Below, in pieces: positions 1-11,700 of a stretch of DNA of 34,823 nt. The notes under the pieces were generated by a model that worked only from the letters and a program-made list of their open reading frames with translations, was not told where the DNA came from and ran no database searches. A program made the position numbers and the translations under genes. This stretch comes from UBA4416 sp043719555 (GTDB lineage Bacteria > Bacteroidota > Bacteroidia > B-17B0 > Aurantibacillaceae). Location of the stretch: assembly GCA_043719555.1 (NCBI GenBank), contig JAYSTR010000041.1, positions 1 through 34,823 of the forward strand, read 5' to 3'. Position 1 is the first letter of the stretch. Every line of letters begins with the position of its first letter.

Positions 1-2
1 CA

Positions 3-113
3 TCTAAAATTGCCGAACAAGGCGTGTATGTTTATAAATTAATGGTTTACGACATACTTGGCAATAAACATCCTTTTATTGGACATGTTACTTTATTAAA
101 ATCTGATCAATAA
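3..113 (+). CDS. T9SS type B sorting domain, C-terminal end of a truncated surface protein
   Basis: Only the last 36 codons are in the window; the frame is open to the left edge and ends in TAA. The visible peptide reads GVYVYKLMVYDILGNK, then GHVTLLK. This is the end pattern of the gliding-motility/CHU_C C-terminal domain, the type B signal that sends large adhesins through the type IX secretion system. The rest of the protein is outside the window, so its passenger function is unknown. A terminator hairpin follows directly. Confidence 0.75.
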   Translation, partial: SKIAEQGVYVYKLMVYDILGNKHPFIGHVTLLKSDQ

Positions 114-136
114 TTATAATACCTTAATGAAATACA

Positions 137-170
137 AAAAAACGCTCTTCAATTTTGAAGGGCGTTTTTT
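137..170 (+). terminator. Rho-independent terminator after the type B surface protein
   Basis: A 10-bp stem pairs AACGCTCTTC (141-150) with GAAGGGCGTT (156-165), with one G-T pair and a five-base loop. It is followed by a run of T. It sits 28 bases after the stop codon at 113 and 35 bases before the next start, so it separates the two transcription units. Confidence 0.85.
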
Positions 171-199
171 ATTGAGTAAAATTCTTATTTTTACAACTG

Positions 200-2245
200 A
201 TGAATTTTTTATTCCCACCATTTTTAATAGGACTAACAGCAATTGCTATCCCTATTATTATTCATCTATTTAATTTTCGAAAATATAAAAAAGTTTATTT
301 TACGAATGTTCAGTTTTTAAAGGAACTCAAACAAGAAAGCGATAGTAAATCTAAACTAAAAGAGTGGTTGATTTTGGCAATGCGCATATTAGCTATAGCG
401 TGTTTAGTATTTGCATTTGCTCAGCCATTTATTCCGGGCAAAACAAAAACGACTGAGGGAGAAAAAGCCATAAGCATATACATTGATAATTCCTTTAGTA
501 TGGAAAATACGAATAAAAAAGGAACACTACTAGAGAACGCTAAAGAGCTTGCAAATGAAGTTGTTAATTCATTTAATGCCAGCGACAAATTTCAGTTACT
601 AACAAATGATTTTGAAGGAACGCACCAGCGCTTTTTATCTAAAGAAGAGTTTATAGAACAACTAAATGACATAAAGATTAATGCTTCAACAAAAAACATA
701 AATGATGTAGTAAAACGCCAACAAGATTTTTTGCAAAATAGCAATTCTAAAAACAGACGTATGTTTTTACTAAGTGATTTTCAAAAAAACACCAGTGAGT
801 TTGAAAAATCAGGGATAGACACAAGTATTCATATTAGTTGTATTCCTATTGCTTCATCTGAAATTAATAATGTGTTTATAGATAGCGTTTGGTTTGAGTC
901 GCCTGTGCAGCAATATGACACCAAACAAATTATACACGCCAACATTATTAATAAAAGCACCAAAGACATTGAGAATGGGACACTGAAATTATTAATAAAC
1001 AACAAACAAGTGTCTTTAAATTCATTTAATATTTCGAGTGGAGAAACCAAAGATGTAACGATTGCTTTTACAATTAAAGAAAAAGGTGTTAATAATGGCA
1101 TCTTAAAAATTGAAGATTATCCGATTACTTATGATGATGATTTTTATTTTAGTTTTAATGCACAAACAACTATAAATGCCTTAGTCGTAAATGGTAAGGA
1201 CACGAAAACCGCTGCTAATTTTAAATCGTTATTACAAAAAGATAGTTTATTTATTTATAATGAAAACAACGAAGCGGCAATAGATTACAGTTTGTTTTCT
1301 AAACTCAATATTATTATACTGAATGAACTTACAGTATTGACGAGTGGTTTAACGAGTGAGTTACAAAAATTTATTTCGAATGGAGGAAGTGTAGTGGTTT
1401 TCCCTAATCTAAAAGCAGATGTAGTTTCATACAATGCCGCATTTCAAAGCCTTCAATTACCTCAATTACAAAATTTAGATACGACTAACACTAAAACGCA
1501 AACGATTAATTTTGAGCAAGGATTATTTGAAGGAGTTTTCGAGAAAATTGACCAACGAATGGATTTGCCTCAAGTGTTTGAGCACTTTACGTTTAAACAA
1601 AACGTAAGTAATAATACACAAACTATAATTCAATTACAAAACGGTCAACCATTTTTAAGTCAGCATAATAGAGGTGCCGGAAAAATTTATTTATTTTCAA
1701 TTCCATCTGATGATAAGGCATCCAATTTTTTAAAACACGCACTGTTTGTACCTACTATTTTAAAAATGGCGATACTGAGTTTAAAGCCAATGCCTATTTA
1801 TTACACAACTGCAATTAACCAGGCTATTGGCGTTTCAGCATCATCAAACTTTTCTGATAACTCATTACACATTATTAAAACAGATAAAAAAGTAGATGTG
1901 ATTCCGGAACACCGCATGATAAATAATGTAGTGCAATTATTTACACAAAATCAAATTACACAAGCCGGCTATTATTCTGTTGTTGAAAAAGACAGTGTTA
2001 TAAAAAACTTAGCGTTTAATTATGATAGAAAAGAATCGGACATGAATTTTTTCAGTAATGAAGAGCTACAAAAACAAATTGACGAAAAAGGAATAAAGAA
2101 TATGAGTATTATTAATGCTGATGAAAAAACAGTAGCTAACTCATTACAGGAAATAAACGACGGCAAAAAATTATGGAAACTATTTTTAATTTTAGCCCTC
2201 GTGTTTTTATTAAGTGAAATATTAATTATCAGATTATTTAAATAA
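200..2245 (+). CDS. BatA-domain / VWA-like membrane protein
   Basis: This 681-residue protein starts with the double-membrane-span BatA N-terminal domain: hydrophobic segments at about 1-22 and 55-77, with a basic HLFNFRKYKK stretch between them. A von Willebrand A-like fold follows from about residue 90, with DNSFSM (96-101) as a MIDAS-like DxSxS motif. A middle region resembles a glutamine-amidotransferase-like fold, as in other long BatA-domain proteins. A last membrane span lies at about 660-679. In Bacteroidota such proteins are often annotated as aerotolerance-related, but their molecular role is not settled. The stop is three bases before the dihydroorotase-like start, so the two are probably co-transcribed; I recall this pairing from flavobacterial genomes. 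Family assignment is good, function is not known. Confidence 0.8.
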   Translation: MNFLFPPFLIGLTAIAIPIIIHLFNFRKYKKVYFTNVQFLKELKQESDSKSKLKEWLILAMRILAIACLVFAFAQPFIPGKTKTTEGEKAISIYIDNSFSMENTNKKGTLLENAKELANEVVNSFNASDKFQLLTNDFEGTHQRFLSKEEFIEQLNDIKINASTKNINDVVKRQQDFLQNSNSKNRRMFLLSDFQKNTSEFEKSGIDTSIHISCIPIASSEINNVFIDSVWFESPVQQYDTKQIIHANIINKSTKDIENGTLKLLINNKQVSLNSFNISSGETKDVTIAFTIKEKGVNNGILKIEDYPITYDDDFYFSFNAQTTINALVVNGKDTKTAANFKSLLQKDSLFIYNENNEAAIDYSLFSKLNIIILNELTVLTSGLTSELQKFISNGGSVVVFPNLKADVVSYNAAFQSLQLPQLQNLDTTNTKTQTINFEQGLFEGVFEKIDQRMDLPQVFEHFTFKQNVSNNTQTIIQLQNGQPFLSQHNRGAGKIYLFSIPSDDKASNFLKHALFVPTILKMAILSLKPMPIYYTTAINQAIGVSASSNFSDNSLHIIKTDKKVDVIPEHRMINNVVQLFTQNQITQAGYYSVVEKDSVIKNLAFNYDRKESDMNFFSNEELQKQIDEKGIKNMSIINADEKTVANSLQEINDGKKLWKLFLILALVFLLSEILIIRLFK

Positions 2246-2248
2246 CAG

Positions 2249-3511
2249 ATGAATCTATTAATCAAACAAGCAACAATTGTAGACACTACAAGTTCTTATA
2301 ACGGAAAAGTAGTAGACCTATTAATTGAAAAAGGAATTATAACACAAATTAAAAAAAACATAGTTGCAGATAAAGGCATTAAAGTGATTGATGTTGAGGG
2401 CATGCACGTGTCGTGTGGGTGGTTTGATATGCAAGTTAATTTTTGTGACCCAGGTTATGAGCATAAAGAAACATTAGAAACAGGTTTGCGCGCTGCTGCT
2501 AAAGGTGGATTTACAGGCGTTGCTGTTATGAGTGGAACAAACCCTCCTTTACACAACAAAGCACAAATAGATTATGTGGTTAATCGCACGAAACAACATT
2601 TAGTTGAGGTTTATCCTATCGGAACGATTAGTCATAATCAAGAAGGAAAAGATTTATCGGAAATGTATGACATGCAATTATCTGGTGCTGTTGCCTATAG
2701 TGATTATAAAAAACCAATTAAAGATGCTGGTTTAATTTTAAGAGCGTTACAGTATTCTGCAAACATTAATAGTTTTATTATAGCGCATTGCGACGATAAG
2801 ACAATTTCGCACGGAGGATTAATGAACGAAGGTGTTGTGTCTACAAAGCTTGGTTTAAAAGGAAGTCCAGCCTTGGCCGAAGAAATTATGTTGCAACGAA
2901 ATATTCAAATTTTGGAATACACCGGAGGCAAAATGCACATACCAACCATTAGCACTAAAGGCAGCGTTGATTTAATGAAGAAAGCAAAAGCTAAAAAATT
3001 AAATATTACTTGTGGCGTTGCCGCGTATAATTTATTGCTGGATGAGAATGAAGTAGAAGGGTTTAACACACACTATAAAGTTAATCCCCCATTAAGAACA
3101 AAAGATGATTGCGAAGCCTTAAAAAAAGGGGTTGCAGATGGAACTGTTGATGTGATTGTGAGTGATCATAATCCACAAGACATAGAATGCAAAGATTTAG
3201 AATTTGACTTAGCAGATAATGGAATGGTTGGATTAGAAAGTTGTTTTGGTGTTATGTATACAGCGACTAATAATAAAATAGCTTTGGATAAAATGATTGA
3301 GGCCATTACAAAACAGCCGCGCGCTATATTAGGATTATCACAACCAACGATAAAAGAAGGGGTAGAGGCAAACTTAACCTTGTTTAATCCACATACTAAA
3401 TACGTTTTCGAAAAAACACATCTTGTTTCGGCAAGTAAAAATTCGGGAATCATTGGTAAAGAATTACGTGGCTCTGTGATTGGGGTTATTAATAAAAACA
3501 TGATTTTATAA
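2249..3511 (+). CDS. Dihydroorotase-like amidohydrolase lacking the HxH metal motif
   Basis: At 420 residues it has the length and fold pattern of type I dihydroorotase (pyrimidine synthesis; amidohydrolase superfamily). The metal-binding HxH that normally follows PGxxD is replaced: the segment reads GWFDMQVNF, with Q62 and N64 where histidines belong. The HxxH-type segment reads MHIPTIST (H230 kept, the second His replaced by T233). The His in IIAHCDD (180) and the Asp in SDHNPQ (306) remain. I recognise the variant as the form widely annotated as dihydroorotase in Flavobacteriia. By analogy with PyrC-prime proteins it may be structural (for example an aspartate transcarbamoylase partner) or act on another substrate. 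It follows the BatA-like gene by three bases and converges on the next gene with a one-base gap. Confidence 0.8.
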   Translation: MNLLIKQATIVDTTSSYNGKVVDLLIEKGIITQIKKNIVADKGIKVIDVEGMHVSCGWFDMQVNFCDPGYEHKETLETGLRAAAKGGFTGVAVMSGTNPPLHNKAQIDYVVNRTKQHLVEVYPIGTISHNQEGKDLSEMYDMQLSGAVAYSDYKKPIKDAGLILRALQYSANINSFIIAHCDDKTISHGGLMNEGVVSTKLGLKGSPALAEEIMLQRNIQILEYTGGKMHIPTISTKGSVDLMKKAKAKKLNITCGVAAYNLLLDENEVEGFNTHYKVNPPLRTKDDCEALKKGVADGTVDVIVSDHNPQDIECKDLEFDLADNGMVGLESCFGVMYTATNNKIALDKMIEAITKQPRAILGLSQPTIKEGVEANLTLFNPHTKYVFEKTHLVSASKNSGIIGKELRGSVIGVINKNMIL

Positions 3512-3512
3512 A

Positions 3513-4061
3513 TTAAAAACTAACTCCAATACTTGCACCAACCCAAAACTGAAAGTAATCAGGATGAAACCCAACAACATCTCTACTAAAAAGAATGGGT
3601 GTTAAGGCAGCTCTGATAAATAAACCATCGTCTTGCTTTTGGTAACGGTAGCCACAGCGCATGGTTCCAAACCAAATATTTTCCCATTTGTAATTTGCTG
3701 TATCACCTTGTGTTGGGTTGTAATTACGATGCATTGTAGTTCCTATCCCAAATTCTAAATGATGCGGATTAGGTAAGAGGATGAAATTATTTTCAAACAC
3801 ATAACGTTGTTCCATATAATAACCATTCATGTGAGGCGCAAAACCTCCACGCGCACTTAGTTTAATAGATTCCTTATATAAATATATTCTATCAAGGTTT
3901 AAGGAATATAAACCGGCATTACCAGCAAGCTCAATAAAGGCAGCGTTTTTAGCGGGCTTTGTATTATAATCACGAGGTGGTTTTAATACATACTCGGGTT
4001 CGGTTTGAGCTTGGGTAACGAGTCCTATGAATAGAAAAATATGTAAGATGAGTTTACTCAA
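3513..4061 (-). CDS. Small secreted or outer-membrane beta-barrel protein, unknown function
   Basis: The protein has 182 residues. An N-terminal signal peptide (MSKLILHIFLFIGLVTQAQ) with a likely cut after AQ sets the start. The rest alternates hydrophobic and polar residues, with many aromatic residues (YYMEQRYVF, WFGTMRCGYRY) and a C-terminus ending in phenylalanine (FWVGASIGVSF), as in small outer-membrane barrels. I do not recognise a named family. It is convergent with the dihydroorotase-like gene and no terminator is visible between them. Confidence 0.65.
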   Translation of the reverse strand: MSKLILHIFLFIGLVTQAQTEPEYVLKPPRDYNTKPAKNAAFIELAGNAGLYSLNLDRIYLYKESIKLSARGGFAPHMNGYYMEQRYVFENNFILLPNPHHLEFGIGTTMHRNYNPTQGDTANYKWENIWFGTMRCGYRYQKQDDGLFIRAALTPILFSRDVVGFHPDYFQFWVGASIGVSF

Positions 4062-4574
4062 ATTGGTAATGTAGCTTGTTTATTGAAACGATTCATAAAA
4101 TTTATAAGTTGAGGTTCAATGTTTTTTATATATAAATTACGTAAATATCCCAAAGAATGCCTAACGATTTATTGCTTTTTTCTTTACTTACCCAAACATG
4201 GGTTTCAAAGTAACATTATATGGAAAAAACAAAATATAAATAAAACTTATTATTAGTTTAACAAGATTTAATTTTGGAATACTACTCTAAAAATTCTTAA
4301 AAACAGCAAAACATATATTGTGTATTATTACTTTGGAAGTTTAGAAAAAAACATTAAAACGCATAGTATAATAAAGCGTTTATTTTTTGGTTTCAATAGG
4401 CTATAAGAATTGAGTTAAATATTTAAAAAAAGTATTTCTTTAAATATCGGAATGTATTTTATGAAGTTTCATATATACCAATTCTCCATTGGCTACAATT
4501 AACAGATATGGGAAAATAGATTTTTAATCACAACTCAAATTGGGTTTAAAAAACGAAGCTGTAAGAATTGGGAT
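4062..4574. other. Intergenic region of about 510 bp without a recognisable gene
   Basis: No convincing reading frame or RNA gene is visible. It holds an AT-rich hairpin at 4419-4447: 13-bp arms with one mismatch, loop GTA, left arm starting ATATTTAAA and right arm ending TTTAAATAT. This could mark the 3' end of the AraC-type transcript arriving from the right, although no clear T-run follows it on that strand. A short CCAAT/ATTGG inverted repeat lies near 4478-4492. The 5' region of the small membrane protein gene is at the left end. Confidence 0.5.
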
Positions 4575-5642
4575 TTACACCTTTGCAATCTTTGAAGGCA
4601 AGGTGCCAAATTTTTTCTCGAAGGCTACGGTAAATTTCCCGATATTTTTATAACCTAAAATATCCGCTGTTTCGCCTACGCTTTTGTGGTGTATGGAAAT
4701 TAAATCGTGAGCAAATAAAAGTTGTTTACCTAAGTAGTATTGATAAATCGAATCGCCAAAGTAATTTTTAAAATCAGTTTTAAGTTTGGCTGGTGATATA
4801 TTTATTTCAGCAGCTAGGGTTTCTATACCTGGAAATTCGGTTAGCAAACAATCCTTTAATCGTTTCTCTACCTTATTAAATTTTATTAATAAATCAGGGT
4901 CAACATTAACTAAGCTATTATTTTTATTGTGCTGCACATCATAATTTTGCAATAGGTAATCCAGTGTGTTATTTACAAAATTATTTAACTCTAGATTTCT
5001 TTTTTCCCCATCCTCTATTTTAGCAATGTTTAATGCGTTTTCGATAAAATCAGAATGAATATTTGCATCGGGCCAAATACTATAGGTTGAATTTGAGTTT
5101 ACAAACAAATTTAAATTACTCTTTAAATATTTATCGTTTGTAGCAACATTGTCATTTAACCATTTTTTAGACATGTACAAACCAGCAAACTGCATATTGG
5201 TTTTTTTGAAAATGATGTGATGAAGTTTATGATCCGGCTTAAGGAAGTTCCAAGCCCCAACCGAATAACTTAATCCACTTTGTAGCGCAATTTTTTTTTC
5301 GTTATTATGTTTAATTAAATTATATCCAAAACAATAATACTCATTTGGTTCAGTTTCATTCAAATATCCTACAAACTCCAAATTTGCTTTGCTATTTAAG
5401 AAACTTGTGTAAAACCATAAGCCCTCACTTATCTCAATGTAATAGGCATCGCATTCTACAAAGGGATTATTTGTACTTAACTTACATTTTTTTGGATCCC
5501 ATTTTACAAAGGGAGTGTGTTTAAAACTTTGCACCATTGTGCTTGGTGAGTTAATCAAAACTGGTAATACGTAAAAACCCTTGCGGTATTTAAACATGTA
5601 TTTTTTATAATCAGTCAAAAACTGTTTTATTATCCTTAGCAT
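4575..5642 (-). CDS. AraC-family transcriptional regulator
   Basis: The protein has 355 residues. The C-terminal 90 residues form an AraC/XylS DNA-binding domain: the first helix-turn-helix at about 273-292 (IETLAAEINISPAKLKTDF) and the second at about 321-343 (SVGETADILGYKNIGKFTVAF), ending KKFGTLPSK as in the family. The N-terminal 260 residues have no signal peptide or membrane span and match no sensor domain I recognise. It is divergent from the giant surface-protein gene and shares a region of about 110 bp with it, so it could regulate that gene or itself; this is inference from position only. Confidence 0.85.
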   Translation of the reverse strand: MLRIIKQFLTDYKKYMFKYRKGFYVLPVLINSPSTMVQSFKHTPFVKWDPKKCKLSTNNPFVECDAYYIEISEGLWFYTSFLNSKANLEFVGYLNETEPNEYYCFGYNLIKHNNEKKIALQSGLSYSVGAWNFLKPDHKLHHIIFKKTNMQFAGLYMSKKWLNDNVATNDKYLKSNLNLFVNSNSTYSIWPDANIHSDFIENALNIAKIEDGEKRNLELNNFVNNTLDYLLQNYDVQHNKNNSLVNVDPDLLIKFNKVEKRLKDCLLTEFPGIETLAAEINISPAKLKTDFKNYFGDSIYQYYLGKQLLFAHDLISIHHKSVGETADILGYKNIGKFTVAFEKKFGTLPSKIAKV

Positions 5643-5754
5643 GGCGATAAATATATTAATTTGATTTTTAATTCAAACACAGTTTTAGCTTTTAGGGCAG
5701 ATTTTGTTTTTGTTTAATATTTACTTTCACTCATAATTGAAAAAACAATATATT

Positions 5755-8700
5755 ATGAAAACTAAATTACTCCTAACACTTAGCGCATTACTATTGTTTG
5801 CAATCAGTAACAAAAATTTTGCGCAACTTCTTCCTTTTGAATCAACGCATCCAGCTCCAACAGTTGTTCCCACGGGAGGTTTTAAAACTGCTTATTATGA
5901 TAAGTGTACTGGTATTTTAAATGTTACTATGCAAACATCTTGGGATAATACAAACATTTTTCCAATTTATGCTGCTTTTGTATATATAAAAATAGGTAGT
6001 ACTTGGCAAAATATGATGACGATTAGAGGCGAGGACTCTAAAGATGATATTGGCTTTTTACAGAATTGTGGAGCAGGGATTACTTCTGGTAGTGGATACA
6101 CTGCTGTATTTAATCCACCTTATGATGCTATTGTGTCTGCCGCTACTTTTACACCGTGTAATTTTAATTCTCCGCCATTCAGAAATGATGCTGAAGCGGT
6201 TGAGACAGGACACGTAAAACGTAGAGTTGGATACTATAATGGTGCTTTTAACCAAGGATCATGGTTTAGTTATGAAGATGAAGGAATTTGTGACACTTAT
6301 TCAACTATCAATTCAGATTTTATACAAAACAAAATTGAGTTTACTCCTTATTATGGTGCGCCAAATAACAATACTGGCGATGCTTCAGGTATAGGTGCAA
6401 ATCTTTTACCCATTTCTGTTTATCCATCTTCTCTTTCAGGAGCTTGGGGTCTTCAATTTGGAATCGCCAATATACCTCAAGCGGCTATTGTAGGTAATAA
6501 TGTACAAATTAGAGTATATGTAAATTATAGAAACAATGACGCAGAGTGGGACGATGCATCAAATGCAAATAATAAGTACGAAACATATCAATATTCTGTA
6601 GCTATTCAGGTGCCTGATGCTCCAGTAGGTTTAACCGCTTCTACCAATCAATGTAATCAAGTTACATTAAATTGGTCTAACTCGTCACAAACTTGGTCAG
6701 GGGCTTTAAATTGCATAAATACTCAACTATACAACAATGTTATTTATAGAAATGGTGTTAAAATAGGAATGGTTGCAGGAAACGCTACAAGTTACATAGA
6801 TGCTTCAGGAACACCAACAACCAATGTATTTGGGATAGGGCAGACTTATCAGTACTCGGTTAAAACAATTTTATGGAACGAAGGCAATAAAAGTTTTAGA
6901 CAAAGTAATAATTCTAACATAGCAACGGGTAGTATGAAAATGCCTCCTCAAATCGCCACTAATTTTACAGCTAGTGAAAATAAGTGTAATGGTACTATTG
7001 TTTTAAACTGGAATCAAGATGCAACAAATTTAGATCATTTCGATTTATGGTATAGTAATGGTGGACCAACTGTTTTTACAACAAGTTTATCTGCAAGTGC
7101 AAGAGCTTATACTTTTCCAACTCCTAGAGGTGTTTTAACAGGCTTTGATTTTTATTCCCTTAATAGCTGTGGGTATGGTCCAAGTGGATATGCTTTTGTA
7201 CAAGGTATTTCTCCAGTAGATCCAGCCATGGCGACCAATGTTGTTGCAACAAAAAACGCAAGTAATACTGCCATTAATGTTACCTGGAATGATAATGCCA
7301 CTAACGAAACTAAATACGAAATTGTAAGAACTGATGATATAGGAAATACCATACTTACTCAGGTAAACGCCAATCAAACATCTTATATTGATGCTGCTGC
7401 TGCGTCTTGCCGTGTATATAATTATAAGATAAGAGTGTATAATGATTGTGTATTAAGTGGTATTACATCTACCTCTCAAGATACAGCAACTTTACCTCCA
7501 CCAAATTTGAATAATACGTTTGATGCAACTCATAAAATAACAGCTAGTAAAGGTTATTTTAGTAACCGAGTGGAGTTAAGCTGGAGTAATAATAATGGCT
7601 TAAATATCGACATCTTTAAAATTTACCGTAAACAATTAGGTACAACCTTAGATTCTGTTCAAATTGCTGCACCAAATGCAGGTTCTGGTTTATATGTAGA
7701 TAATACAGCCGATGCGCGCGTTTTTTACCGCTACACAATTGTTGGTGTAAAAAGCTGTAACGGAGTTGATTTATCTACTAATATTAGTTCTGATATTGGT
7801 TTCCGTAACCCAACTGGGTTAGTTAGTGGGCATATTGAATATAATGGAGGCACAGCAGTAAATGGCGCAAAAGTGTTTGTGCAACAAAGTGGCTCAACCA
7901 TTGCTGGTAACTCCTTAAAGTTTAGCCCTACTGGTACTATGTCAATTGCAGATGGAGTAAAAATTGAACCAGGAGCACAAATGCGTTGTGAATTTTGGTA
8001 TAAACCAACAACTGCTGCAACTGGTAATATAATAAATAAAGCCAATGCCTTTAGTTTTGGTTACAATGGCACAAGTTGGGTTGCAGGTATTTATACAGGT
8101 GGTACGCAAAAAACAGTAATTGTTCCAGCAACATATACTAATGCAATAACTGTAACAACTACAAATACTGCAATAAGCACTCAAACCATTAATCCTGGTT
8201 ATATTACCAATACTATTGTAACGTCATATACTACAGTTCCAAACAGAACTGTTACTGCGGTAACAACAGTAACAAATGTTGCATCAAATTATACTTTAAC
8301 AACTATTACAACATCGGTTACAGCAAGTAGCACTACTAGTACAACTGTTAATAATAATCAATGGCAACATGTTGCATTAGTTTATAACGGAAGTAGTTTT
8401 AAAACGTTTATTGATGGTAAGCTAAGAGGAACAATTGCAGCAACTGGTAATATTGATGACACTAATACTAATTTAGTATTTGGCGACGCTGCATCTGATT
8501 TTTATTTAGATGAATTCCGTTTAATAGGCCAATCTCAGTCTGATTCAATTATTACGTTTGATGCTAATAGAATTATGAATGGTGATGAAACAGGCTTTAA
8601 GTGTAACTTACATTTTAATGAAAATGTAGGAACGTCTGCTTATGATGTTTCTAAAGTTGGTAATTTTTTTAACGAAAATCATGCTGTATTTACTAGTACT

Positions 8701-11700
8701 AATGTAGCATGGAGTTCAGATATACCAACTAATGCTCAATTAGGTTACGTTGGAATAACTAACAATTTAGGAAATTATATTGTTACTGGAATTCAATATC
8801 TAGGTTCGGGCGAAAATTTTAATTTAGTACCTAATTATCAAACACATTCATTCTCTCCAAGTTCACGTTCTGTATATATTGGAGATGGAACCAATGTATT
8901 TAATAATCAGGATTTCTTAGATATATCATCTTTCCCTGTAACAGGAACTTTGTTTTATAAAGGTACAACCTGTCCAGTACCAAATGCTGGCATTAAATTA
9001 GATGGATTACCATTAATATCAAACGGACAACAAGCTGTTACCAGCTCATCTGGAACATTTAGTGTTTCAATTCCAATAGGTAACCATTATGTTTCTGTAG
9101 ATTTATTTAACCACACTATGGAAGTAGGACGTTATCCTGCTACGGGAACATATAATTTTCAGGCTCCTGTTTCAGGTGTAGAATTAATAGATAGTACAAA
9201 ACGAATTCTTGTTGGAAGAGTAGTTGGGGGCTTAATAGAAGCTAATAAAGCACCAGGTATGGGACGATCAAAAAACAATATTGGTAAAGCGAAATTAATA
9301 TTAGTATCTCCAATTACTGGCACACCATGCTTTACAGTTGCAGTAATAACTAATAGCCTTACCGGTGAATATAAATTGAGTATTCCTCCATTAGATTATC
9401 GTGTAGATTCGGCTTATGTTATTACAAATTCAGTAACAATAAGCAAAACAAAATTAAGTAACACAAACAAAGTAATTAATTTAACAAATGTTGTTATTCA
9501 ACCTACGGTTATTGATACATTGAAAAATTCATTTGGCGGTGTAGTTAGGGTAGATTCAACTATCTTTCATAAAAGATTAGATTTTGTTTATCGTTCTTCC
9601 CCAGAAATAAACGTTACAAGACCAGATAATTCCAAATTTATTGGAGAAGATTCATTATCTTTTAGTGGAAACAAATTTATTATACGACCTACAACTATAG
9701 CACCTGATGATTGGGGATTATTTGGTTACCCTGTATTTGCACAAGGTAAAGACTATACATTAAAGGTACATGCTAGTGAAATATACATTAATAATGATAA
9801 TACAAAAAAAGATACGGTATTATTAAATGGAAATGTAGTAATAACAAATGATTTAGTGGATGGCACGGATCCAAATCCGTCAGTTGAATTAAATTCAGGA
9901 ATAGCTACTTATTCATTTAATTGTGGGGCGCCAAATACATCTTCAAATTCGGCAACTCCTAATTTAAGTTATACAAAAGATATGCAAATAGTTGTTGTGC
10001 CTGATGGAGCAGCTTCTGTATCATGGGAACCTAATACAACTTATTCACCTTCAAATCCAAATTATCATGGCTTTGTTATAGGTCGCCGAGTTACAGGAAC
10101 AGGTGTTGCCACTCAAGGCCCAGAAAAAGTTGATTTTATTTTAAGAGACCCTCCCGGTTCAGGAAGTTCGGCATCATGGACATCAAGCCATTCTCAAACA
10201 TATACTAATGACTTTTCATTAAACCTTTCTGCAGGCGCAGAACTTTCCACAGAGTTAACTGTGGGAACAAAAGGATCTGTTGGTATTGGAGTAGAAACAG
10301 ACTTTGATAATGAGGAATCTGTTGCATTAGGATTATCTACTTCTATTTCTGGAGGTTTTACCAGAGGTTTTTCAGAAACGGTAACTAGTTCTTATGCAGT
10401 TTCTACTCGCGATGATGCAGATAATGTTGGCGCTCCAGCAGACATTTTTATTGGTCGCTCACGTAATTGGTATGTAGGACCAACTTCAAATATCGAATTA
10501 CAAGACAACGCGAAATGTTTAATTTCCGGGCAATGTTTTGGGCCTTCTGTTAATGGAAAAAAATTAGCAAAAGTACCAGGATATGCAATTGCACCTGGAG
10601 AAACTAAAACACGTTTTTCTTATACCCAAAATGAAATTGAAAATGTTGTGATTCCTTCTTTAGTGAGTTTACGTAATAATATTATGCTAAACAGTTCAAG
10701 TTATCAAGTAATAGCAGCAAGTACTCATTCCTTATTTGGCTCAAATAATGATGATCCATTATGGGCAACACCATCATCAACAACTCCTGCTGTTTATGAT
10801 GCAGCAGATACAACTGGATTGTCATATATTTTCAGAGGTAGATATGTTAACAAGCAAGATACTGTTAGGGCCTTAAACACTCAAATTTCTCTATGGAAAC
10901 AAGCATTAGCCCAAAACGAAAGGGAAAAAATAGAATGTTTAAATAATGCATCATTTTTATTGGATAATTTCACGCTTGGTTCAGCTATTGTCACTAATGC
11001 TTATGAATCAAGTACCGAAGATAGTTGGGTTGGTCGTTGGGAGCTTTCGTTTACTGAAAGTTTCAACTCTACTTTTGGTATCGATATTGGTGGTAATGGT
11101 ATAGGAATTGAAGCTTCTGCTTCAATTACTGAAACTACAAATGGAGAGCATGGTAATATAACATCTAATGCAAACGCGTTAGAATACACCTTAACTGATG
11201 GTGACCCAGGAGATATAATGAGTGTGGATGTATTTAAAACTGCTACTGGTAATGTATTTATTACACGAGGCGGGCAAACAATGTGCCCGTATGAAGATGC
11301 TGTAGTTTGTCATTATTATAACTCTTCAGCTCCTGATGCTTGGATTGGTTCTCATACCTACAATGCAAATGGTTTTTCAACAATAGCTAATGCAACCGTT
11401 CAGCGTGAGATGCCAGAAATTTCAATTACACCTGCTGTTCAATACAACATTCCATCTAATCAACCTGCCGTATATCAATTAGTACTAACTAACCAAAGTC
11501 CATTAACTGTAAATAATGACATTGATTTACAAGTTAGAGTTGATGGAGCAAATAATCCTTATGGTGCGGTTTGTAAAATAGACGGACAAAATGCAGATAA
11601 TGTTTATACTATACCAAGTGGTGGCTCGTTAATAAAAACATTAACTATTGAACGTGGACCAATTGAAATTAATTATGATAGTTTAATGGTTATTTTTTCA

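Noticed and set aside
4062..4574. tRNA or small RNA gene in the 510-bp gap
   Set aside because: No cloverleaf or conserved RNA pattern was found; only an AT-rich hairpin is present.
5737..5754. TTG start extending the giant protein by six residues
   Set aside because: The ATG at 5755 gives a standard signal peptide directly; the extra MKKQYI adds nothing recognisable and TTG starts are uncommon.
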